Under the pieces are notes generated by a model. That model worked only from the letters and a program-made list of their open reading frames with translations. It made no database searches and was not told the DNA's origin. Position numbers and translations under genes: made by a program. Shown in pieces: positions 47,455 to 59,900 of a DNA stretch of 64,000 nt. The number at the start of each line of letters is the position of its first letter. Positions within the stretch are counted from its first letter, which is position 1. The DNA lies in NCBI RefSeq assembly GCF_041381155.1, contig NC_091140.1:21914864-21978863 (forward strand). Reading direction: 5' to 3'. This DNA is from Argopecten irradians (taxonomy: Eukaryota; Mollusca; Bivalvia; Pectinida; Pectinidae).

Positions 47455-50380
47455 TAAACATGAAGGAGATCGAGGAGGACGTCCTTAAGTGGTATTATCT
47501 GTTTAATTAACTAACTAAGCATGTGGCAAAGGTCCTTATAAATGGTTTAAAGTGAAAGATGAAAAACAAGCCTCGCATATACAATGTATGTTGGATGTTT
47601 TAATAAGACATTTTTGAACAATTATTTTTTGGTTGATTTCAAAATAAGCAAATCCTGTTACACATCAGGTATGCTGTACGTTTCCACGAACTTACTGTAT
47701 ACATTTATAAGGTATTGCTCCGACAAAAATAACCATTCATTGATAAAACAGGCCTACCGCATTTATCCCGTCAGTGACCGTTGACCATAGTATAGAAGAT
47801 GAGTTGCCACTGAATTAAGTTATTCACTAGTAACCAAAATCAGTGGGTCTTATTTAATTCGAAGAGAAGACCTTCGTATGCAACAGTAAATAATCACCGG
47901 GTATACGCGGTTTCCGCTCCTCAAACTTAGCATTTTTGACATATTAAACGTATTAAGAAAAGCTTCAAATGAAGAGAATGGTCAGTATTATCCGTTTGCC
48001 GTGGTCACGATCGTCAGTTAAATAAAATGTCTATAAAGTGTGATGAAGATCAAATAATTCAACTTCGTCTTGTAAATCCGAGATGAACATTCCCATTGTC
48101 TACGTTATTTCACAAATATTGATAAAATATTCCTGTTTTTATGCCGGTTACTGTGAAATATACGCCATTTAAAGTAAAACTATTGCTTAATCCTATAATA
48201 TGGTAATAATACCTATAGTATGGTTTATAAAACACAGAAATTGATTCCATATTTTGACTTGATATTTAGCCACGTATTTATGAGTCCTCACGGTTGTAGG
48301 CGACATCCATGTTACCAAGTGATTTGCTATTGGCACCTGTCCATCCCGATTATAATTATACAGATTAGATATATATATGTGTGGCTGTGATACTCGTGAC
48401 GACACTTGATAACGACGACTGTGACGCTACCCCATCTCTCTGGCTCCTCTCGCGCTGGTTTACAGACTACGTGACAGTATATATCTATATAACCTCTCCC
48501 CGTATACCTTACCCAGTCACTTTACACCGTGACATGGTTCTGGACCAGGGACGCGATATAGACGTTACCTACAAAGGTAAGTCATTGTTTTATATATATA
48601 TTGGTAATGTAGTATATCTCGGTATCAGTTATTTCTTCGTTATCTAACCACGGGCTAGGCGATGGACTCTATGTCAAACTGTTTATAAATATTATAACAT
48701 AGATAAATATTGACAAACAGAATTTCATTGCATTATGTTGTTATAATCTAAACATTTCCGCAAAATGCTTACCAATAGGCTTCTTCAAGTTTTACTAGAA
48801 ATACTTAAATACAATAATTATAATTGGCAAGGCCAAGGTCAAGTCTGTGTATTGCGTGTTCATTAAAAACATGCGATATTCTTGTGATGAGAGTTCCCGT
48901 AGAAAGATATACCAACAAAGTAAAGTACATGAACCATGACGATATAGACAATGACCCAATATGATTGGGTTCCGTTCGGTGCCGAAGAACTTTTTTCTTC
49001 CGTGTCCTTTCCCAGCCATCCTAATGATCAGATCATACAAGATCTACAAGGCGCACGCATTTTATTATTATTACAAAAAGTCACTAGATTTGAAACAGTA
49101 TGTCTGTTGTTTTCTTTTCTAGTCAATGGTAATTTTTCAAATTATGTTGTTTAACTAACACCCGGAATAAATATGGTAATAATGACTAAAACATTTCATG
49201 CATTTATTATTTTACCAACTAAGAATACAGAAACCAACATATTCATGAAACATTCACCAACAATACTAACAAAAACATAATGCTGACATTCGATCTTTTG
49301 AAGACTTGGCTGACATTATCTTCAACATTTAAAATATCATATGATATTCAAATTATCCTATATTTCACAGAAAAACATGTACTTCTTACGCACTGTTTTT
49401 ATCATCGGCAATTATAAATACACTCTAAAGATATGATATAACACACCGAAATTCATTTTAATGTTTTACCACTAACCTTTTATTTACTTAACATTATTAC
49501 TATTTTCTTTCATTTCATTTATATCAGCATTATGCATTGTGTTCAACTGTTACAATTCAATTCTCAGAGGTGCCTTGAAAATAGAACACGAGAATGGTGC
49601 CTGTCGCCAACATTGCATTTTAGTAAGAGGCGATTTTTGATATCCTGTAGGTTCACCCCCTTAGAGCGTATAAGACTCTTGAACAGTGATAGATTCTAGA
49701 CTTGTTCGACATTTGTCAGTATAATGTGAATAGTCGATGTGTGCAGATCGGTATCTTCGTCAGTGATCTTAGTGAAATAACGCTATAAAGTGGACAATGG
49801 CACGCTTCCATTAGAAGACACACAATGGACTTACCATAATTTCCCAAAACATGCAAACACATACCAAATATATGTAATTACGACACGTTCGAGGGGGGAC
49901 TAAAATGACTTCTTATTGATAGAATCTAAGCAAAATGAAAACAAACTGGTTAAGATGATAAGACATGCTAAGTATTGCACGGTATATAGTTTTATACTTC
50001 CTGCTATTAGTCAGGTCTTCAGAAAAATCTGTATTTTTAGTGGGATAACACTATATAAAAGGGCAAGATATTCAACTTTTACAACTTTTACAAGGCGACA
50101 AAAAAATATAACACAAATATACCACATCCTTCCAAAACTCACAGGTATTTCACACACCACAACACATTGCATACATATGAGGCCTTCCTGAGTAACTCTG
50201 GCTGCCAATACGATGTTATACCTACAAAACTAAACCATTTACTGCGGAAAGCTGGCTTGATAAATGTTTAAGTTGTTGTTTTGATCTACTGTATGTTATG
50301 TACATGTATGTTTTGCTATCGATCCCTTTTGTATGGATGTAAAGAAGCAATAAATTTGAATTGAATTGAATTGCAATTTC
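47455..50380. other. intergenic stretch with a possible OCA2 upstream exon and a LINE/SINE 3' tail
   Basis: Only two things can be named: the promoter/exon candidate at 48477-48576, and a retroposon-like end at about 50330-50382 (ATGTAAAGAAGCAATAAATT followed by TGAATTGAATTGAATTG). The remainder is AT-rich with no recognised gene. Confidence 0.4.
48477..48576 (+). promoter_or_regulatory. candidate TATA box and 5' exon, possibly of OCA2
   Basis: A TATA-rich stretch (GTATATATCTATATAACC at 48477) is followed at 48534 by an ATG and at 48577 by a consensus donor (CTACAAAG then GTAAGT). CTACGTGAC at 48459 is one base from the TCACGTG-type box bound by MITF-family factors. Joined to the acceptor at 53915, the frame from this ATG closes after 20 codons, so it could only be a 5' untranslated exon with an upstream ORF. 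That this exon belongs to OCA2 is inference from strand and position. Confidence 0.3.
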
Positions 50381-50659
50381 TACGAAATGCTGTTTTTCTC
50401 CCATACTTCACATGGATATCCCGCGGTTGCTAGGGAAAAGATATCTCTATCTTACACAGGGGAGTAATATTATGTAATCGTGTTCGTTTTGTTTGTCTTG
50501 ATAAAGGGGCAGATCGCCTTGAAAATTTGACAATTTTTTTTGTCCACACAGTTAGAATTACTTCTTTGTCCCATATTTACCATTTGAAGTAATTCGTATC
50601 CTACAGACTTACGTTTGATGGGAACCCGTGTCATCTGGAAAATCATATTGATATTACTT

Positions 50660-51262
50660 CTTTGACCCTTACCCAGGTGGTGTAAGACAGCTCACACGCG
50701 CTAGACAATAATGTTACGTCATTAATACATGCGACGTAACTGCGGCGCGCATTGTAGATGACGTCATCAATTTCGACGCATAACGACGTTCCTGCGATTA
50801 TGGCGTGAAGAAAAAGCTGAAAACCAAGTGGAATTTCATAATTTTTTTCTACTAAGTATGAGCCTCGGGTTGACAGGCCAAAATCTTTCACTCGGGTTGA
50901 GATATCCTTGTTCACGTTACAGACCCATGTAAGATTTTATTTATCTTACACAGGGGGGTGTCAGACAGCTCACACGCACTAGACAAAAACCTGACGTCAT
51001 CAATACATGCGGCGTAGCCGCGTCGTGCATTGTCGTTCACTTCATCAATTTTGACGCATAACGACGTTCCTGTGATAATGGCTCGATGAAAAGCCTGGAA
51101 AGCAACGAGAATTTCGGATTTTTCCTATTAAGTATGGGAAAAAAGAATCTTACATGGATCTGTCAAGTGAAGAGGGATATCTCAACCCTCGTGAAAGATT
51201 TTGGCCGTCAACCCTCGGCAAGCCTCGGTTGACAGCCAAAATCTTTCACTCGGGTTGAGATT
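50660..51262. repeat. CpG-rich foldback repeats: two direct copies 278 bp apart plus a hairpin
   Basis: GACAGCTCACACG, CTAGACAA, GACGTCATCAAT and ACGCATAACGACGTTCCTG occur at about 50686-50815 and again at about 50964-51090. At 51176-51262 a hairpin pairs ATCTCAACCCTCGTGAAAGA with TCTTTCACTCGGGTTGAGAT. The right half of the hairpin word also occurs at 50866-50905. A third, decayed copy lies at 61820-61965. Non-coding; the family is unknown to me. Confidence 0.7.
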
Positions 51263-51364
51263 AATATAATCTTTACCCCCTTTGGGGTGAGACAGGAGAA
51301 TCCCAACCCGAGGGGTAAGATTCTTAAGTTGTCAAACACGAGGCTTTGCGATACGGTGGTTTCA

Positions 51365-51507
51365 AGATCAAAAAACGACGCGGGTAAATTATCGCCTTCC
51401 ATTGATTATGACGTCACGGAACTCACGTCAAATGATGACGTCATTATCATTGATTGGTTGAGTTAATCGACGGTAAATTTTTGCTTACTGACGTCGTTTT
51501 GGGATCT
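51365..51507. mobile_element. MITE, AACGACG family, member 1
   Basis: The left end AGATCAAAAAACGACGCGGG and the reverse complement of the right end (AGATCCCAAAACGACGTCAG) match. The middle contains two TGACGTCA-type palindromes. It is homologous in ends and centre to 54272-54431. Confidence 0.7.
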
Positions 51508-53914
51508 CAAAACCCCTTAATACAAATGAATATTGATCTAAAAAGTTCAGAATAGATAACAAATACAAAATTGAATATAATCTGTACGTGTTAAAAGACA
51601 ATCAGTATCATATCTGTACTTATTTTCTGTTCAATTGAATGTATGCCACGTATCTCTACTATCCAGAAAATATTTACTTTCTGCCATGTAAGATACTACT
51701 AGTGCTCTTTATTCAATTAAAGTGTGCTACAGAATACGATTTTATCAATGTCATAGCATATGCCTGTAAATGTAATCGGTAACACTTATCATTTTACCCT
51801 ATATAATTCCATTATATTTCGATACTGATACTTTCAATCAATTCTCCATCAGTAATGCGAGTGCCCAATTACCTCGTGCGTTATTTCCGTAACCATATGC
51901 GGCTGTAAATATAATCTATGACATTTATCATTTCTCGTCTTTAAATCAACATTTTTATCCTAATATCAGTGGTCTCATCTACAAGTCCTTTGTATTTTCT
52001 TGAACGTGACTCTGAAGTACTTTTTTTTTAATTTTCAGAAATATATAAATTTGTCTGCCATCATCTGATAAATTCAAAATCATCATCGACAAGGTAACTA
52101 TCTCTAGAAATATCTGGTTTAATAAGCCGTTTTATTGCAGTAATATAGCAACTGATGAATAATATACAAACAGGTAAACACCATTTTTCTTTAACTAATG
52201 CATAAATATATATAAACATATCGCTTTAAAATAAAATTGTGAAAGACACATCATACTGTACATGTGACTTTCCCTAGTTTTTAAATTCTATTCAAGGGCG
52301 TATGACAATTAAACGTACTAGTGGGGTAATTAACACATGTATAGAAATTCGTCCACCTGATGGTAATTTCACCACGAGACCCATTCTTGATCTGCAGGAT
52401 ATGTCCGATTGTAGGACGTTTTCACCTGTGTTTGTTCACTGAGGCGTGATATCATGTGCTCCCCATCCCACGCGTCGGCATGACCAGCTGACCCCAGTAA
52501 CAATGGAGTCCGGATCCGCTGTTGTGCACGTCTATTGTTATCCTTCGTCATTCTACAACACTTCTCGTGGGACTTGTTATATACCTCATTGACTATAAAC
52601 ATATACTAAAAATACAGCATACTATGCATTTGATATTTGATTCACGGGACTTCGCTGATAAAAGGTTTAATTTGATTGCAAGTGTAAAATATTAATACAT
52701 GTGTAGTATGTTGTTGTTTGATGTTTATATTAAAGATGAATATTTAAGGTAACATTTTAAGGTAGTGAGTGTTTTTTTTTTTTTTTTTTTTTTTGTCAAC
52801 AGGTCTTTAGCGAAGTTTTTGTTCTCTGCCATCTTGAATTAAACTTTGATCAACCTATATGTCTTGGATTTGGAATAAAAAATTGAATTGAAATGCATTC
52901 CTTCTCTCCTTTAAAGAAGGAAATATCATGGAAACAACTATATCCCCCAAAATTAAAAAAAAAAGATATGAGGTGCATGAAGTCTATCTAAACGAGAATG
53001 ATAATATTTACCCGAAAGCTCATTCTGATTTTGTTAATGGTATTTAATATTATTTGTGGATTGCTTACTATTTAGTGCTTTTGTGATTCAAAAACGATAC
53101 TGCAGTTTAAATAAGTACTGCAATGCGCAAGTAAAGTAATGCCTTGCAGAAAATGTTTGGATAATGAATTATCTGTTGACATTTTCATCATAATATAAAG
53201 TGCTTAATATGCTCCGGATTTTATCAAGAAACGACAGATACAAAAATATAAGAAACAAAGTCTTGTGACCTGCAGAAAGCATAGGATTTGAGCCTGAGAA
53301 GATCAAATTAAACGAAGTATATTAGCTTTAAAGACAACACAAGAAACAATAGTCTAAGTCAGTGACAAAATCCTCATAAACAAAAGAGCAGACAATGCTA
53401 CTGACTTCGGAAGAAAAAAGTATTTCTGGCTTTGATGAGTATTTTGAGTGAACATTATGGAGTTTCGGTTTTGTTGTGGTATAATTCAACACTTAAATCG
53501 AACAAAACTGGTCAAAAAGACAATATATACCATTACCGATTATGGTCATGTATATTTCCTTAATCAACACAAGAAGAACTCGATACCAAGGTAACATACA
53601 GTGCATTTTATTGATATGTTTTGGATTTATGGAAAACACATGATGCGACTTTTTTGGACTGTAACCTTATAGTTTAGCGGTAATCAAACTTTCGCGTTGT
53701 TGAGCCACGAATACTACACTAAAATATGGTTGTGTTATTGTATTTGCTGTATATCGTTCATGTAGATGATTCCACTAACTCATTATTGCGGTAACCTATT
53801 CAAGATCATATTTGTGCCAAATGTGTTTACGCGAAAATAAATACGTTTAAAGTATTTTGTATATACGTTGTGTGTGTATATATATTAAGTTTGATATTTA
53901 TTTCTACGTTTCAG
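51508..53914. other. no recognisable gene; one retroposon-like tail
   Basis: Contains a T-run at about 52773-52793, followed by sequence ending GGAATAAAAAATTGAATTG (52870-52895), similar to the tail near 50380 and suggesting a second retroposon 3' end. Otherwise AT-rich without identifiable structure. Confidence 0.4.
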
Positions 53915-53983
53915 TTTCCCTCTTCTGGAAATGATATTGGAACACAACATTTTATTTTTTGGAATGTGACGACACTATTGAAT

Positions 53984-56900
53984 ATGTCGAGCCCAGATCT
54001 CAAAACACTGTTTCATTACAATCACAATCGTCCTAAATCGACCCCATTACTAGACACCACCGATGCCGACTTTCCCCAGAAAAGAAGCACCCCTGTGATA
54101 ACCAACGTTATATCTAAGAAGAACACAAGTTTCTCTACACCAAACCAAAATGAGTTCGTGGACGTTACCAAGACGCCGTCTACGAGCGAAACGGACAACG
54201 AATCTACCCCTCTCCTGGGTAATAGGTAAGTACGCTATTTCTACCTATATTGATAGATAATATGTCGATTTCGATATGCCAAAACGACGTGGGTGAAGTA
54301 CGATTTAACGTCGAATAACCTTCCGATGTTTATGACGTCATATATTGACATGACTTTTCTGACGCCACATTAACCGGAAAGTAGGACTACTCGACAGTAA
54401 ATCGTTCTTTACCCACGTCGTTTTGGTATCGTATTTCTTCAATGTCACGTTGTTTGATTGCATGAAAACTATCTTAATAAGATGTGTTTTTTGTTCAGGC
54501 GCATCAAACGATATCTGTTGGATTAGGTAAATTCCATTACTGTAAACAAACTGATTTTCGTCCGCGATCAAATTTTGTGGACAAGCAGAAATCGCGAAAA
54601 TTGATGGCGAAATTAATCGCGAAAAAGTGTCAAAAATATGTAAAGTAGAACCACATCTAGAAAACAAATTACCGCGAAAAGTAAATAGGCATGATGAATC
54701 ACGAATTTAAGACGTCGCGAAAAGAATGGACTTACAGCATTAACATCGATAATCATCATCTGGTTTAAATTAACTGAAAAGTCACATTTGTCACTATACG
54801 AAAGTTTGTCAAATTGAACGTCATTAACATATCATACAATTAATATACCATGAGTACTTTTTCGCCGTAACATGTAATATAATTACACTTTACATAAATA
54901 TTCTTTAGGAACAGTATAATTTCTGCAGGGTCATAATGTACAACTATTGGATATCATATAAAGACATGGTATTTTCTGTAACATATTTTAAGTTAAGTTA
55001 CATGCTGACCTAGATAAACGTAAATAAAAGGATATGAAACAAAACAGATAGTGAATAGTGTGCAATGTGTGGACACAGAAATTTCTCTGTCCTTGAGGAC
55101 ATAAAATGATATATCTTAATAAACAGCTAAAGTGGTATTACGACATCAAAGGTGCATAAATTGGACAAGCTTACCAGTAAATACCAGGTTACGCTGCACG
55201 GTATGAGGTAAAATGGACAAGTTGAAGTGGATATTGTTAGCTTGTAAAACAAGACAACTTGATGTGTTGATTCATCAACAATATAAAAACAGATTCTAGA
55301 AGAACGATGTTAGCTGACATTTTATCCAAACAGAACTTATCCTCTTTGGATTTTCGTTCCGGCTTATTTTAAGGCATTTCTTAAAGACTTCTAAATGGGT
55401 TTAAAATAAATGTACTGATATCACTTGGCCTTGATTAGACATAGAACACAGACGTAAAAATGTAATGAATAGAATATTCCATGTTTTTTATGGATAACAG
55501 TTATATTTCATCTCGTGAGGTGGAAACTTTAATATTTTTTTTTTCATCCCACTTGATGAAATGTAAATGTTGTTCATCAAGAGACAAAGAATATATATGA
55601 ATTAACTATGCGTGAACTTAACCAAGACAATACAGTATTTGGGGTCGAAGCTCGAGCTAATGCCATTTAGCAAGAAATCTTACATAAGAGTTTTGGATTC
55701 TGAGAATTTTTTCCTCTGTTAAGTACATGTGTATATGTAAATATAGTAGTAAATGTTAAAATAACGTGACGTTATGGAAATAGTTGAGAAATATTTTGTC
55801 CATGTCGGGTTTTAACCAAGAAATGCCTCTGAATAATATAACAACATTAAAATTTACATGAATATGCATAATCATTACTCGGAGAACAAAGCGTTGCTTC
55901 TATATTTTGAACTTTACTGATCATAATGTGTGAATGACATTTCTCTCTTATCAAACTTATCGTCGTCGTGCCAATGTTCCATATATAACCAGTAGTAAAC
56001 ACAGTTTTTGTAATACTTTGTTGTATGTTGTAACTGTATAGCATTTTACTTTTACCTTGACTGCTCTTTGTTGTTTTATTTCCTTAAAGATGTCTCCTTC
56101 ATTGACACCTGTCCTCGCATGACCCCATTTAAATACTGTATAAGCAAAAATGACACTAAGCTATTGTAAGTCACGTTACTTTCATCGTAGTTAAGATATA
56201 TATGGAACATTAAGCACTCGCGAAAATATCCACGTTCACAGTAACCAAAAATATGATTGTATATACATTGTATTATAGTAACCAAAAAATGATTATTATA
56301 CCATTGTATATACATTGTACCATAGTAACCTAAAATATGATTTTTATACCATTGTATATACATGTATATTACATTGTATTATAGTAACCTAAAATATGAT
56401 TATAGCATTTTATATACATTGTATTATAGTAACCTGAAAATATGATTATTATAGCATTGTATTATAGTAACCTATAAAATATGATTATAGCATTGTATAT
56501 ACATTGTATTATAGTAACATGAAAATATTATTATTATAGCATTGTATATAAATTGTATTAAAGTAACCTAGCATTGTATATACATTGTATTATAGTAACC
56601 TATAAAATATGATTATAGCATTGTATATACATTGTATTATAGTAACCTATAAAATATGATTATAGCATTGTATATACATTGTATTATAGTAACCTGAAAA
56701 TATGATTATCGCATTGTATATACATTGTATTATAGTAACCTATAAAATATGATTATAGCATTGTATATACATTGTATTATAGTAACCTGAAAATATGATT
56801 ATAGCATTGTATATACGTTGTATTATAGTAACCTATAAAATATGATTATAGCATTGTATATACATTGTATTATAGTAACCTATAAAATATGATTATAGCA

Positions 56901-59900
56901 TTGTATATACATTGTATTATAGTAACCTGAAAATATGATTATAGCATTGTATATACGTTGTATTATAGTAACCTATAAAATATGATTATCGCATTGTATA
57001 TACATTGTATTATAGTAACCTATAAAATATGATTATCGCATTGTATATACATTGTATTAAAGTAACCTACCATTGTATGTACATTGTATTATAGTAACCT
57101 ATAAAATATGATTATCGCATTGTATATACATTGTATTATAGTAACCTGAAAATATTATTATTATAGCATTGTATATAAATTGGATTATGGTAACCTGAAA
57201 ATATGATTATTATAGCATTGTATATACATTGTATCATAATAACCTAGCATTGTATAATATACATTGTATTACAGTAACCTAAAAATATGATCATTTAAAA
57301 TTTTATATACATTATATTATATTAACCTAAAAAACATTAATGATATAGCATTGTATGTACATTGTATTATAGTAACCCTTGAAAATATGATTATTATAGC
57401 ATTGTGTATACATTGCATTATAGTAACCTAATAAACATGATCATCATAGCCATTGTATAACACTTCTTTTACACTATCCTAACATATGATTATTATTTCC
57501 ATTCTATATAACACTATATTTCAGTAACTAAAAGTATTATTATTATAGCATATGTTATATATTTCAGTAACCAAATGTATGATTATTATAACCATTGTAT
57601 ACATTATATGCATTTCATATTATAAAGTAATCGGCCCTTTCGTTTGGTATTGATTGTGACGACATGTGTTTATTAGCGTACGTCAATTTTCAGAGAACCC
57701 GACGTAAATTTCGCTCACAAAATAATGACGTCACAATGGATACCTACTCGCAAGGAAGGTATCTCTGTAATCTGCAAAGACAGACTTCACTATATTACAG
57801 TAATCAGTTATTGGATTATGATATTTTTTTCCATTTTAAGTATATGTAAATATGTCAATGTCGCAATAGATGTTAAAATAACGTGACGTAATGGAAAATG
57901 GTGCGAAATATTTATGTCCTGGTCAGGTTTTCACCCATCAGAGATAGTAACCGAGAAATGCCTCTGAATGATATTACTACCTCAAAATATACAAGAATAT
58001 GTATAATCACTCCTCCGAGAACAACGCGTTGTTTCTATATTTTGAACTTCATTACCATACTGTATAAATGGCGTTTCTTTCCTATTAAAATTGCTATTGT
58101 TTTATCGATGTTTCATATATAACTAGTAGTACACAGTTCTTGTAATACCTTGTTGTATGTTGTAATTGGATAGCACTTCCCTTTTACTTGTACTGCTCTT
58201 TGTTACTTTATTTCCTTAAAGATGTCTCCTTCATTGACACCTGTCCTCCTATGACCCCTTTAAAATACTGCATAAGCAAACATGATAGTAAGCTATTGTA
58301 CGTCACGTTATTTTCTACATGGTGAAGATGTATAGAGAACATTTAGCACTCGAGAAAATATCCATTCACAGTACTCAAACATATCATTATTATAGCGATT
58401 GTAGATACATATAATGCAGTACCAAAAATATTATTATTATGACCATTGTATATGCACTATAAAACAGTAACATAAAATATGATTATTATAGTCATTGTAT
58501 ATACACTATAACACAGTGCCAAAAAATATTATTATTATAACCATTGTATATACACCATATAACAGTCACCAAAATATGATAACGATAACATTGTATTTAC
58601 ACTATTCAGTATCCAAAAATATTATTATTATAGCCATTGTATATACACTATAATACATTATCCAAAATATTACCATTATAACCATTGTATATACAATATA
58701 ACACAGTACCCCAAGATTTTATTATCATGATCATTGCATATACACTATAATATAGCACCCAAAAATATTATTATCATAGTCATTGTATATACACTAAAAT
58801 ATAGTACCCCAAGATTTTATTATCATGACCATTGTATATACATTATAATACAGTAACATAAAATATGATTATTATAGCCATTTTATAACACTAATAATAC
58901 AGCAACAAAAATATTATTATTATTGCCATTCTATAACACTATTTTTACAGTCACAAAAGTATTGTTATTCTAGACATTGTATATAACTATATTACAGTAA
59001 GTTAAAATATCATTATTATAGCCTTTGTATAAAACTAGTTAACTGTACCAGTAAACAAAAAATCTTTATTATAGCCACTTTAGGCACTGAATATATAACT
59101 TAATTACAGTAACCAAAAATTTGATTATTATAGTATTGCATATACACCTTATAACAATAACCAAAATATGACTATCATAGCCATTGTATATACACTATAT
59201 TACAGTGCCTAGAATATGATTATCATAGCCATTGAATATACATAGCCATTGAATATACACTAGTAACCTAAAATAGTGTTCCTATAGACTTTGTATATAC
59301 ACTATTATAGAACAGTAACATAAAAGATGATTATTATAGTCATTGTATATACACTATAATACAATACCCAAAAATAGTATTATAATGGCCATTATATATA
59401 CATTATAATATAGTACCCAAAAATAGTAGTATATTAGCTATGATATATACACTATAATATAGTATCCAATAGAGTAATATATTAGCTGTAATAAAGTACC
59501 CAAAAATATTATTATCATTATTATGGCCATTATATAGACACTATAATATAGTACCCAAAAATAGTATTATTATGGCTATTATATATACACTATAATATAG
59601 TGCCCAAAACAAAAATAGTATTATTATAGCTATTATATATACACTATAATATAGTACCCGAAATAGTATTATTGCAGCCATTATATATACATTATAATTT
59701 AGTACCCAAAAATAGTATTATTATAGCTATTATATATACACTATAATATAGTACCCAAAACAAAAATAGTATTATTATAGCTATTATATATACACTATAA
59801 TATAGTACCCAAAACAAAAATAGTATTATTATAGCTGTTATATATACACTATAATATAGTACCCAAAAATAGTATTTATTAGCTATCATATATACACTAT

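Noticed and set aside
48381..48647. 88-codon plus-strand ORF
   Set aside because: A strong donor lies inside it at 48577, and the part beyond is AT-rich intron-like sequence.
59692..59889. Minus-strand ORF with three repeated hydrophobic blocks ([16 protein letters not shown])
   Set aside because: It is a translation of the AT-rich minisatellite, not a membrane protein gene.
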